Origin: VAXT01 sp038040395
GTDB taxonomy: Bacteria; Actinomycetota; Thermoleophilia; Gaiellales; Gaiellaceae
Reading direction: 5' to 3'
DNA length: 8,411 nucleotides
NCBI GenBank assembly: GCA_038040395.1
Contig: JBBPIJ010000031.1
Span: 1-8,411, forward strand
Positions 1 through 6,354 of the stretch are shown here, piece after piece. The notes beneath the pieces are model-generated. The model saw only the letters and a program-made list of their open reading frames with translations. It searched no databases and was not told the origin of the DNA. Position 1 is the first letter of the stretch, and each line of letters begins with the position of its first letter. A program made the position numbers and the translations under genes.

Positions 1-66
1 AGCCGTGGGTTACACGACCGCACCGGTTTTGAAGACCAGCTGGGCCACCGGGCCCATGCCGCTCCC
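1..66 (-). tRNA. selC: tRNA-Sec (UCA anticodon), 3' part cut off by the window edge
   Basis: This is the 5' two thirds of a selenocysteine tRNA, which carries Ser and then Sec to UGA codons. Read on the minus strand: an 8-nt acceptor strand GGGAGCGG (66-59), two bases, a 6-bp D stem TGGGCC/GGCCCA around a 4-nt loop CGGT (56-41), one base, then a 5-bp anticodon stem CTGGT/ACCGG (39-23, one T-G wobble) closing the loop CTTCAAA, anticodon TCA (plus positions 32-30). A long variable arm follows, with stem GTCGTG/CACGGC (18-2) around TAACC. The 6-bp D stem with a 4-nt loop, the UCA anticodon and the long variable arm are hallmarks of bacterial tRNA-Sec. The T arm, 3' acceptor strand and discriminator base lie outside, so acceptor length is inferred. 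It starts 10 nt after the selB stop, so it is probably co-transcribed and processed from the selB mRNA. Confidence 0.93.
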
Positions 67-76
67 TGAGGCGATG

Positions 77-1831
77 TTATCCGCGCGCTGTTGACCTTCT
101 GAGCACGCGTTCGTCGCCGACTCTGCGCGTAACGCCGTCGACGTCGAAGCGCTCGAGCAGCAGTTGTGCCGGTCGGCGTGAGATGCCCATCAGGTCTCGG
201 AACCGGGCGAGCGTGATCTTTCCGGCCTGCTCGCACTCCTCGACCAGGGCGCGTTTCGCCTTCTCGTAGGGCTCGATGCCGACGGCGAGGCCGTCTCCGA
301 CGCGGACGAGGCGGCCTTCGGCTTCGAGGAAGCGCGCGAGGTCGGCATCCTCGACCGGGGTTGGCTCGAGGCCGGCTTCTGCGAGCCTTGCCTCGAGTGC
401 CTGCGCATCGACGGCCTTGTCGCCTAGAGAAGCCGCCGCGCCCGGGAGGTAGACCTTGCCGTCGCGCTGCTCGAGCTCGAGGAGTGGCAGGACAGCCTCC
501 GCCCACGGCGCGCTTGCGAGCAGATCGCCCGCGGGAAGGCCTGGATCGAGCGGCGCTGCCTCCGCCCGCAACGCCAGTCTCGTCCGTGCCTCCCGGCGGG
601 CCTGGTCGAGCCACTCGGCCGAGAAATGCCAGCCGTCGGCTTGCTCGACTGCGGCGAGTCCCGCAGCAAGCTGTGTCGGCGAGAGGAGCGCGCGCGACGT
701 GAGGTCGGCGGCGCCGAGCGGCTCGTGGACGAGCGCGCGCACGATCGAGGCCGGGTCGTCGGTCGCCAGCAGCTCGAGGCGGGCGGGGTCCGGCGCGCGA
801 GGCGGCGCCGGGTCGAGCACGCGGCCGCCCCCGAGCGTGGTCGAGGCGCGGAGAACGACATGGTCCCCGCGGGCGGCCACCACCGGCGTGGCGAGGCGGA
901 GCTGCCCGAAGCGCTCGCCGACCCGGACGAGCCGGGCCGGGATCTCCGCGGTGCCGTGATGAACCTGGAGACGGGCGTGGTCGGCAATCGGCTCCAACTC
1001 CTCGAGCTCGATGTCCAGCCGGTAACTCACCGGGTACGCGCCGGCCTCGATCAGCGCGTCGCCCCGTCGAAGGGCGTCCCGCTCGATGCCGGGAACCCCG
1101 AGCGCGACCCGCTGCCCCGCCTCCGCGCGCTCGAGAGGGAGGTCGTGCACCTGCACGCTGCGGACGCGGACGTCGAGCCCGGCCGGTTCGGCCCGGAGCT
1201 CGTCCCCCTCGCCGATCGAGCCCGACCAGAGCGTCCCGGTCACGACGGTGCCGATCCCGCGCAGCGTGAACGCGCGGTCGACGTAGAGTCGGGCCGCGCC
1301 GAGGAGCGCGGTGTGCTCGCGCCTCGCCGCGGCTGCCTCGAGCGCTGCGCGGAGCTCGTCTAGCCCCTCGCCGGTCTTGGCACTCACCGGGACGACCTCC
1401 GCGCCGGGGACGAGCTCGCGCGCCTCGGCCACGACGACCTCCACCAGCGCCGGATCGGCGGCGTCGGCCTTCGTCACCGCGACGACGCCGGCGTCAACCC
1501 CGAGGAGGCGCAGGATCGCAAGGTGCTCATGCGTCTGCGGCCGAGCGCCCTCGGTCGCGTCGATGACGAGCAGGAAGAGATCGATTCCGCTCGCGCCCGC
1601 GACCATGTTGCGGATGAAGCGCTCGTGGCCGGGAACGTCGATCACGGACAGTCGCCGCCCCCCGGGGAGATCCAGCGGCGCATAGCCGAGGTCGATCGAG
1701 ATGCCGCGTGAGCGCTCCTCGGGTAGTCGGTCCGTGTCCTTGCCGGTCAAGGCGCGCACGAGCCAGGTCTTTCCGTGGTCGATGTGGCCGGCCGTGCCGA
1801 GCGTCAAATTCGACACGGAGCCGTTACCCAT
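77..1831 (-). CDS. selB: SelB, selenocysteine-specific translation elongation factor
   Basis: This GTPase delivers Sec-tRNA(Sec) to the ribosome at UGA codons by also binding a SECIS hairpin in the mRNA. The protein has 584 residues. The N-terminal G domain has every nucleotide-binding motif: G1 GHIDHGKT (15-22), the RGIS switch I segment (42-45), G3 DVPGHE (65-70), G4 TKAD (120-123) and G5 SAKTG (150-154). EF-Tu-like beta-barrel domains follow, with 'RGIGTVVTGTLWSG' near 191-204. The C-terminal third, ending in 'ITLARFRDLMGISRRPAQLLLERFD', matches the winged-helix domains that bind SECIS in SelB and are absent from EF-Tu. The ATG start (1831-1829) lies inside the selA stop region (ATGGGTAA), with AGGAG 10 nt upstream. 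The stop TAA (79-77) is 10 nt from selC. G4 has Thr where Asn is commonest, which is a conservative change. The identification is secure. Confidence 0.97.
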   Translation of the reverse strand: MGNGSVSNLTLGTAGHIDHGKTWLVRALTGKDTDRLPEERSRGISIDLGYAPLDLPGGRRLSVIDVPGHERFIRNMVAGASGIDLFLLVIDATEGARPQTHEHLAILRLLGVDAGVVAVTKADAADPALVEVVVAEARELVPGAEVVPVSAKTGEGLDELRAALEAAAARREHTALLGAARLYVDRAFTLRGIGTVVTGTLWSGSIGEGDELRAEPAGLDVRVRSVQVHDLPLERAEAGQRVALGVPGIERDALRRGDALIEAGAYPVSYRLDIELEELEPIADHARLQVHHGTAEIPARLVRVGERFGQLRLATPVVAARGDHVVLRASTTLGGGRVLDPAPPRAPDPARLELLATDDPASIVRALVHEPLGAADLTSRALLSPTQLAAGLAAVEQADGWHFSAEWLDQARREARTRLALRAEAAPLDPGLPAGDLLASAPWAEAVLPLLELEQRDGKVYLPGAAASLGDKAVDAQALEARLAEAGLEPTPVEDADLARFLEAEGRLVRVGDGLAVGIEPYEKAKRALVEECEQAGKITLARFRDLMGISRRPAQLLLERFDVDGVTRRVGDERVLRRSTARG

Positions 1832-3194
1832 GCGTGCGCTTCTCCTCGCTAGGCTCGTCGCGGGGAGGAGGCTGGGTCCGCGGGGAGGAGGCTGGGTCCA
1901 CCTGGTGGCGCTCCTCTCGAGCGGACATGACTGCTCGGGACACCTCGTCCGCCTCGTCGTCGGAGAGCGTGCGGCAGTCGAGCAACAGGCGTCCGTCGCG
2001 CACGACGCCGATCACCGGCGGTTCTCCTTGACGCAGAGGCCCGGCGAGCTCCTCGTCAACCGCGCACGCAAAGCTCGGCAGCTCCGCGAGCGGAAGCGCC
2101 CCTCCGCCGATGCGCGCCACGGTCTCCTCGACCTCGCCGCCGACGAGCTCCGCCAGCCGCCCGGCCCGCGCACGCACCGCGTCGGCGCTCTCGCCGGCCA
2201 TTCGCAGCACCGGCACCTCGCGCGCGGCGCGCTCGGGATCGAGATAGAGCGTGAGCGTGCCCTCGAGCGCGGCGAGAGTCAGCTTGTCCGCCCGCACCGC
2301 GCGCTGAAGCGGGTGGCGACGCAGCTTCTCGACGAGCTCTGCATTCCCGACCACGATCCCCGCCTGCGGGCCGCCGAGCAGCTTGTCGCCGGAGAAACAG
2401 ACGAGATCGGCGCCCGCCTCGAGGCTCTCGCGCACCGACGGCTCGTCCTCGATGCGCGCGAGCGCACCCGACCCCAGATCGTCGACGAGAGGCAGCCCGT
2501 GACGCTTCGCAACCTTGGCGAGCTCGCCCACCGACACGAGCTCCGTGAAGCCGATGACCCGGAAGTTCGACTGGTGCACGCGCAGGAGGACGGCCGTCTC
2601 GGGCCCGACCGCGCGGTCGTAGTCGGCGGCACGCGTCCGGTTCGTCGTCCCCACCTCGACCAGGCGGGCGCCCGAGCGCGCGAGCACGTCGGGGATCCGG
2701 AAGCCGTCGCCGATCTCGATCAGCTCGCCGCGCGAAACGATCACGTGGCGCCCCTCAGCGAGCGCCGCGAGCGCGAGCAAGACCGCCGCCGCGTTGTTGT
2801 TGACGACCAGGGCGGCCTCGGCCCCCGTCAGCCGACGCAGCACGCCGGCGACATGATCCTGGCGGGAGCCGCGCGCGCCGGCGCTCCGGTCGTACTCGAG
2901 GTTCGAGTAGCCGCGGCCGACCTCGCGCACGCGCTCCAGCGCCGCCTCCGCCAGCGGCGCGCGGCCGAGGTTCGTGTGGACGATCACGCCCGTCGCATTG
3001 AGCGCGCGGCGCAGCCGGGCTTCCCGCGCGCCATCGAGCTCCTCCCGCAGGCGCCCGGCGAGGTCTCCGGGCTCGGCGCCGGCCTGGATCTCCTCGCGTG
3101 CGCGCGCGAGAACGATACGAGCGGCCTGGACGGAGAGCGGGTCGTCGCTCGAGCGCGCGAGCTCGTCGACGGAGGGAAGGTCACGAAGGTTCAC
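1824..3194 (-). CDS. selA: SelA, L-seryl-tRNA(Sec) selenium transferase
   Basis: This PLP enzyme converts Ser-tRNA(Sec) to Sec-tRNA(Sec) using selenophosphate. Its 456 residues are close to the usual bacterial SelA length of about 460. Family motifs visible are 'NATGVIVHTNLGRAPL' (66-81), 'VVNNNAAAVLLAL' (130-142), 'VGTTNRT' (181-187), 'VDDLGSGAL' (237-245) and 'CFSGDKLLGGPQAGI' (266-280), where Lys271 should hold PLP. The start is GTG (3194-3192), overlapping the TGA stop of the upstream LOG gene as GTGA, so translation is probably coupled. The tail after about residue 430 (VDPASSPRTQPPPRDEPSEEKRTHG) is low-complexity and unlike the rest. It is encoded partly by a 20-bp tandem duplication (1861-1900) that shifts the frame and determines where the protein ends. 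The selenophosphate supplier SelD is not in the window. Confidence 0.96.
   Translation of the reverse strand: MNLRDLPSVDELARSSDDPLSVQAARIVLARAREEIQAGAEPGDLAGRLREELDGAREARLRRALNATGVIVHTNLGRAPLAEAALERVREVGRGYSNLEYDRSAGARGSRQDHVAGVLRRLTGAEAALVVNNNAAAVLLALAALAEGRHVIVSRGELIEIGDGFRIPDVLARSGARLVEVGTTNRTRAADYDRAVGPETAVLLRVHQSNFRVIGFTELVSVGELAKVAKRHGLPLVDDLGSGALARIEDEPSVRESLEAGADLVCFSGDKLLGGPQAGIVVGNAELVEKLRRHPLQRAVRADKLTLAALEGTLTLYLDPERAAREVPVLRMAGESADAVRARAGRLAELVGGEVEETVARIGGGALPLAELPSFACAVDEELAGPLRQGEPPVIGVVRDGRLLLDCRTLSDDEADEVSRAVMSAREERHQVDPASSPRTQPPPRDEPSEEKRTHG
1861..1900. repeat. 20-bp tandem duplication in the 3' end of selA
   Basis: Positions 1861-1880 and 1881-1900 are the same 20 bases (cggggaggaggctgggtcc plus g or a), differing only at the last base. 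Because 20 is not a multiple of 3, the same DNA is read in two frames in SelA, giving VDPASSP then RTQPPPR. With a single copy, the selA frame would reach a TAG at plus positions 1849-1851, about 17 nt before the selB ATG. The duplication therefore extends SelA until it overlaps the selB start. Confidence 0.9.
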
Positions 3195-3892
3195 TGGGCA
3201 TCCGCCTTTTCCGGCTTGGCCGGGGTCTCGCCGCTGCGCGTCCCGTAGCTCGAGATCACGTCCTGCACCGCCTCGTCGAGGTCGTCGGTGACGTAGAGCA
3301 GGTCGAGGTCATCGGTCGAGATCATCCCGTCGCTGAGCATCTCTCCGCGGATCCAGTCGAGCATCTCGCCCCAGTAGTCGGTGTCGACGAGAACGACCGG
3401 GAAGTTCTTGGCTTTGCCGGTCTGGATGAGCGTCAGCGCCTCGAACATCTCGTCGAGCGTGCCGAAGCCGCCGGGAAAGATGACGAAGCCCTCCGCGGGC
3501 TTCACGAAGCAGACCTTGCGCGCGTAGAAGTGCTTGAAGGTGTAGCCGATGTCGATGTAGGGGTTCGAGCCCTGCTCGTGCGGAAGCTCGATGTTGAAGC
3601 CGACGGAGAGCCCGCCCCCTTCCTTCACTCCGCGATTGGCGGCCTCCATCACGCCCGGCCCGCCGCCGGTGATCACCGCCCAGCCGGCCTCGCCGAATCG
3701 CCTCCCGACCTCGCGGGCGTCGCGATAGGCCTTGGAGTCCTCGCGCACGCGCGCGGACCCGAAGATCGAGACGGCCGGCCGGTCGCCGATCTTGTCCACT
3801 GCCGCAAAGCCCGCCCAGAACTCCCGGGCGATCGAGAGCACGTTCTCCGGCAGCGCGCCCTCGTGGCTCGCGAGGAGCCGCTCGTCGTCCAT
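3191..3892 (-). CDS. LOG-family (TIGR00730, 'lysine decarboxylase'-like fold) nucleotide phosphoribohydrolase-type protein
   Basis: This cytosolic Rossmann-fold protein has 233 residues from the chosen start. It carries the family signatures GGGPGVMEAAN (76-86) and PGGFGTLDEMFE (140-151), plus 'FYARKVCFV' (122-130), which holds a conserved Arg. Characterised members (plant LOG and some bacterial homologues) cleave the base-ribose bond of nucleoside 5'-monophosphates, including cytokinin nucleotides; older annotations call them lysine decarboxylases. Which substrate this one uses cannot be told from sequence. The frame stays open upstream to 4051, but that extension runs antiframe through the M50 gene and looks compositionally meaningless. 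The ATG at 3892-3890 overlaps the M50 stop as ATGA and starts a natural N-terminus (MDDERLLASH), so I use it. The 3' end overlaps selA as GTGA. Any link with selenocysteine synthesis is positional only. Confidence 0.9.
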   Translation of the reverse strand: MDDERLLASHEGALPENVLSIAREFWAGFAAVDKIGDRPAVSIFGSARVREDSKAYRDAREVGRRFGEAGWAVITGGGPGVMEAANRGVKEGGGLSVGFNIELPHEQGSNPYIDIGYTFKHFYARKVCFVKPAEGFVIFPGGFGTLDEMFEALTLIQTGKAKNFPVVLVDTDYWGEMLDWIRGEMLSDGMISTDDLDLLYVTDDLDEAVQDVISSYGTRSGETPAKPEKADAQ

Positions 3893-4722
3893 CAGCGCAG
3901 GAGGTCTGGGTCGACGTGAGTCGCGTTCATGCCGAACACGAGCAGGACCGCAAGCCCGAAGTAGAGGACCGCCATGGTCACGCGCCGCCCCGGCGTGACG
4001 CGGTAGTAGGACTGCATCTCCGGATGGTTTCGCAGCCGCCAGCGCTGCCACAGCTCCATCCCGGAGAAGAGCAGGATGATGATCAGGATCGGGTTCGGGC
4101 GCAGGAACACGAGTCCGAGCAGCCCCATGAAGCCGACCAGCCAGAGCGCCGGGTGGAGTGCGCCCACGATCCGGCCGCCGTCGAGCGGGACGACCGGCAG
4201 CAGGTTGAACAGGTTGATGAGGAAGCCGAGGAAGGCGAGCCCCCGCAAGTGGTTCGAGTCGGTCACCTCCCCCGCAATCCAGATCGCGGCCGCGCCGGCG
4301 GATCCGACGAGCGGCCCCGCGATCGCCACCTTCGCCTCGTTCCAGGCGTCCTGGGGCATCTGCTTCATCGTGATCATCGCTCCGAGGAACGGGATGAAGA
4401 GCGGCGCGCTCACGGGCAGGCCCTGCCGCCTTGCTTCGAGCACGTGGCCCATCTCATGCACGAAGAGCAGGAGGACGAGGCCGATCCCGAACCACCAGCC
4501 GCCGTACCAGACGTAGAACGCGGCCGAGACGAACATAGACAGGAGGAACTTGCCCTTGAGCAGCAGGCCGCCGAACTTGAGGAGGAGCGCGCCGAGCGCC
4601 AGGAAGGGGGCAAAGAGCTTGCGGAGGAAAGGGAAGCGCCGCTCGTGGCGAATCGGCTCCGGCGGCTCGTAGTAGGCCACCTCGGCCAAGCGGGCGCGCT
4701 CTTCGGGGGTGAGTTCGGTCAC
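3892..4722 (-). CDS. M50-family (site-2 protease-like) membrane zinc metalloprotease
   Basis: This polytopic membrane protein has 276 residues. The zinc-binding motif HEMGH (89-93) lies in a hydrophobic helix after 'WWFGIGLVLLLFV'. The third metal ligand is expected from Asp181 in 'NLLPVVPLDGGR' (173-184), the second M50 signature. Further hydrophobic segments are visible around 37-57, 60-84, 131-151, 161-180, 192-223 and 247-264. The first 35 residues are charged and probably cytosolic. M50 enzymes cleave substrates within the membrane, for example anti-sigma factors in regulated intramembrane proteolysis. There is no PDZ domain or anti-sigma gene nearby, so the substrate is unknown. It is the first gene of the operon. 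The start is GTG (4722-4720), with no good Shine-Dalgarno but a TACCAT hexamer 6 nt upstream. The stop overlaps the next gene as ATGA. Confidence 0.9.
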   Translation of the reverse strand: MTELTPEERARLAEVAYYEPPEPIRHERRFPFLRKLFAPFLALGALLLKFGGLLLKGKFLLSMFVSAAFYVWYGGWWFGIGLVLLLFVHEMGHVLEARRQGLPVSAPLFIPFLGAMITMKQMPQDAWNEAKVAIAGPLVGSAGAAAIWIAGEVTDSNHLRGLAFLGFLINLFNLLPVVPLDGGRIVGALHPALWLVGFMGLLGLVFLRPNPILIIILLFSGMELWQRWRLRNHPEMQSYYRVTPGRRVTMAVLYFGLAVLLVFGMNATHVDPDLLR

Positions 4723-4728
4723 GGTTTT

Positions 4729-4734
4729 ATGGTA
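4729..4734 (-). promoter_or_regulatory. Candidate -10 element for a leaderless mRNA of the M50-LOG-selA-selB-selC operon
   Basis: On the minus strand TACCAT fits the actinobacterial -10 pattern TANNNT and is followed by AAAACC and then the GTG start. A transcript beginning 7 nt after the hexamer would start at the GTG itself. There is no clear TTGACA-like -35, and the upstream bases lack a convincing Shine-Dalgarno. The same layout recurs before two other genes in this window, which strengthens the call. Confidence 0.45.
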
Positions 4735-4843
4735 CCCCCGGGCCTTGGGAACTCCTTTGTGCCGAAAGTGCGCCGAGATCTACGCACGAACCCGTGTGAG
4801 GTGCGCGAGCCTGTACTTGAGAAGACCGACTCGTCCCACCATC

Positions 4844-4850
4844 GAGGAGG
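4844..4850 (+). promoter_or_regulatory. Strong Shine-Dalgarno for the first collagen-like gene
   Basis: GAGGAGG ends 6 nt before the GTG at 4857, which fixes the start codon although it is not ATG. I find no convincing -10/-35 pair in 4735-4843. A TTGAGA at 4817-4822 has no matching -10 at the right distance. Confidence 0.75.
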
Positions 4851-4856
4851 TCACTC

Positions 4857-5573
4857 GTGCGGGAAGCTCGAACCATCGTCGCGCTGGCCGGAGCCGCGCT
4901 CGCCCTGACCGCGCTCGCGGCCGGTCCTGCGGGCGGCGCCGCCAGGCGTTCGATCGCCACCTTCGCGGCGAATGCAGGAGCGGTGAACGGCATCAAGGCG
5001 TCGCGCACGCCGAAACCGGGCCGGCTCGTCCCGCTCGGGCGCAACGCGAAGCTCCCGGCCTCGGTCGTGCCGTCTCAGCGAGGCGCACGCGGCCTGCGCG
5101 GTCCCCAAGGGGTCGCGGGCCTGCAGGGACCGGCGGGCCCGTCAGGCCCAACAGGGCCGTCGGGGCCGGCGGGAGTCACGGGGCCTGCGGGCCCGGGCGC
5201 GGCGAGGGTCAACAACGACGTCCCCGCGAACACGCCCGTGGCGACGGTGCTCACCTACGGCGGGCTGATCCTGCGCGCCGCGTGCTCTAGCGCGGGCGAC
5301 ATGACGATCACGGCGCGCTCCACGCTCGACAACGCCCGCCTCCACGTGGCGGCGATCTCGGACACGAGCTCGTTCTACCGCGAGGCCGACGACCTCGACG
5401 CGAGCGATGACTACGACATCCTGGGCACCGACGACGACGACGTCGCGGGCACGGCCGTCTACCGCTCGCCGACCGGAACCTCGGTCGTCAGCGTCTCCTT
5501 CCTTGCGGAGGAGTACACGCTCGCCGGGACGGGCCGCTGCCAGTTCGCGGCAACCGGAGTGGTCGCCCAGTAA
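4857..5573 (+). CDS. Secreted collagen-like (Gly-X-Y) protein with an acidic C-terminal domain
   Basis: The protein has 238 residues. Residues 1-29 form a signal peptide: a charged start (MREAR), a hydrophobic core (TIVALAGAALALTALAA) and a small-residue cleavage region (GPAGGAA). A linker (33-74), 'AANAGAVNGIKASRTPKPGR', resembles modules I recall from other secreted actinobacterial proteins. Thirteen uninterrupted Gly-X-Y triplets run from Gly76 to Gly114, many of them GPA, GPS or GPT, and should form a short collagen-type triple helix. The C-terminal domain (115-238) is probably beta-rich, with Cys143 and Cys228 a possible disulfide and an acidic stretch at 175-195 (DDLDASDDYDILGTDDDD). 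There is no LPXTG, lipobox or second membrane segment, so it is probably released or held noncovalently. No enzymatic function is visible. The GTG start follows GAGGAGG. It converges on the MoaD-MoaE gene. Confidence 0.82.
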   Translation: MREARTIVALAGAALALTALAAGPAGGAARRSIATFAANAGAVNGIKASRTPKPGRLVPLGRNAKLPASVVPSQRGARGLRGPQGVAGLQGPAGPSGPTGPSGPAGVTGPAGPGAARVNNDVPANTPVATVLTYGGLILRAACSSAGDMTITARSTLDNARLHVAAISDTSSFYREADDLDASDDYDILGTDDDDVAGTAVYRSPTGTSVVSVSFLAEEYTLAGTGRCQFAATGVVAQ

Positions 5574-5578
5574 CCGCT

Positions 5579-5620
5579 CGAGCCGAAGGGGCGGGATCTG
5601 CGCCCCGTCCCTCCGGCTCG
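5579..5620. terminator. GC-rich hairpin between convergent genes, probable bidirectional terminator
   Basis: An outer stem CGAGCCG/CGGCTCG (5579-5585 with 5614-5620) encloses an inner stem GGGGCG/CGCCCC (5588-5593 with 5601-5606) around a 7-nt loop. It fills the 52-bp gap between the collagen-like stop and the MoaD-MoaE stop. There is no T-run on either side, so intrinsic termination would be of the U-tract-free kind reported for high-GC actinobacteria. Its role is inferred from position. Confidence 0.55.
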
Positions 5621-5625
5621 GAGCC

Positions 5626-6267
5626 TCACGAACCTCGTCCGATCCACTCCTCGCCGCCCTCGTAGAGCTCCTTCTTCCAGAGCGGCACCCTGGCCTTGAG
5701 GCTCTCGATCACGTCCGCGCAGGCGGCGAGGGCGTCCTGGCGGTGGGGCGCGGAGACGGCGATCGCAACGCTCGTCTCGCCGACTTCGACCCGCCCGGTG
5801 CGATGCATGATCGCCACCTTGCACAGGTCGTAACGCTCCATCGCGTCGTCGGCGATCTCGGCCATGACCTGCTCGGCCATGTCTTCGTAGGCCTCGTACT
5901 CGAGCGCGATCACCTCACGGCCTCGTGACTGCCCGCGCACGGTGCCGATGAAGGTGGCAATCGCGCCGGCCCGCTCGTCGACGACCTCGACGACGACGGC
6001 GGTCAGGTTCACGGGCCCCTCGGTCAGGCGAAAGGCCCCGCCCGAGACCGGCGGGATCAGCGCCACCTCGTCCCCCTCGGCAAGCGGGCGATCGCGCTCG
6101 GCATAGACCTTGTTCACCGCGTAGAGCAGTCCCGCCGGCTCATCCCTCGTCAGTCCGAGCGCAGGCCAGATGGCCGCGACCGTGGCGCCGTCGGGCACTT
6201 CGAGCGCCCGCTCGCCGGCCCCCGACTGCTCGCGGAGACCTGCAAACAGCCTCACCGTGACGTGCAC
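5626..6267 (-). CDS. moaX: MoaD-MoaE fusion, molybdopterin synthase small and large subunits in one chain
   Basis: Molybdopterin synthase inserts two sulfurs into cyclic pyranopterin monophosphate to make molybdopterin. The chain has 213 residues. Residues 1-77 are the ubiquitin-like sulfur carrier MoaD (start MHVTVRLFAGLRE, end 'VALIPPVSGG'). Residues 80-213 are MoaE, with FIGTVRGQSRG (107-116), MHRTGRVEVGE (154-164), HRQDA (175-179) and 'LKARVPLWKKE' (190-200). Lys191 and Lys198 keep the 7-residue spacing of the E. coli MoaE catalytic lysines 119 and 126. MoaD works through a thiocarboxylate on its final Gly, so the chain should be cut after Gly77, as reported for mycobacterial MoaX. The start is GTG with no real Shine-Dalgarno but TACGCT 6 nt upstream. 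The last 42 bases of coding identity are repeated at 7460-7501. Confidence 0.93.
   Translation of the reverse strand: MHVTVRLFAGLREQSGAGERALEVPDGATVAAIWPALGLTRDEPAGLLYAVNKVYAERDRPLAEGDEVALIPPVSGGAFRLTEGPVNLTAVVVEVVDERAGAIATFIGTVRGQSRGREVIALEYEAYEDMAEQVMAEIADDAMERYDLCKVAIMHRTGRVEVGETSVAIAVSAPHRQDALAACADVIESLKARVPLWKKELYEGGEEWIGRGS
5639..5680. repeat. 42-bp perfect direct repeat, copy 1 (3' end of the MoaD-MoaE gene)
   Basis: These 42 bases recur without mismatch at 7460-7501. They encode WKKELYEGGEEWIG on the minus strand, the C-terminal end of MoaE. The bases just outside the repeat differ on both sides. Confidence 0.93.
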
Positions 6268-6273
6268 GCCCTT

Positions 6274-6279
6274 AGCGTA
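6274..6279 (-). promoter_or_regulatory. Candidate -10 element for a leaderless MoaD-MoaE mRNA
   Basis: On the minus strand TACGCT (TANNNT) is followed by AAGGGC and then the GTG start, the same 6-nt spacing as at the M50 gene. No clear -35 is visible. AAGGGC abuts the start codon, too close to act as a Shine-Dalgarno. Confidence 0.45.
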
Positions 6280-6289
6280 GATCGGCGCG

Positions 6290-6319
6290 TTGAGCTGTTC
6301 GTCCGCTTTGGGACATACT
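6290..6319 (+). promoter_or_regulatory. Candidate promoter of the second collagen-like gene
   Basis: A -35-like TTGAGC (6290-6295), an 18-nt spacer and a -10-like CATACT (6314-6319), with an overlapping TACTGT at 6316-6321, would start transcription near 6326. That gives a short leader of about 29 nt containing the Shine-Dalgarno. It lies in the 87-bp divergent gap shared with the MoaD-MoaE gene. This is a match by eye only. Confidence 0.4.
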
Positions 6320-6343
6320 GTCTGCGCCGTCAGTTTTCAATTA

Positions 6344-6350
6344 GAGGAGG
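6344..6350 (+). promoter_or_regulatory. Strong Shine-Dalgarno deciding the start of the second collagen-like gene
   Basis: GAGGAGG lies 4 nt before the ATG at 6355. The frame is open further upstream, to 6262, but that extension would overlap the divergent MoaD-MoaE start and lacks both a signal peptide and a ribosome site, so 6355 is the start. Confidence 0.8.
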
Positions 6351-6354
6351 AACC

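Noticed and set aside
191..201. TCAGGTCTCGG-like match to hairpin 1 inside selB
   Set aside because: It is a short match within conserved coding sequence (LMGISRR region) with no inverted partner, so it is taken as chance.
1701..3248. 515-codon open frame on the plus strand opposite selA
   Set aside because: It is antisense to a full-length selA with all family motifs; its translation is Arg/Ala-rich with no recognisable domain, as expected in high-GC antisense frames.
3893..4051. N-terminal extension of the LOG protein up to 4051
   Set aside because: The extension is out of frame inside the M50 coding region, has no family similarity, and the ATGA overlap gives a better start.
3916..4908. 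330-codon plus-strand frame opposite the M50 gene
   Set aside because: Its Glu/Arg/Gln-rich translation mirrors a membrane protein on the other strand, and it overlaps the start of the first collagen-like gene.
6262..6354. Upstream extension of the second collagen-like gene
   Set aside because: It would overlap the divergent MoaD-MoaE start and place a charged leader before the signal peptide; the Shine-Dalgarno at 6344-6350 marks ATG 6355.
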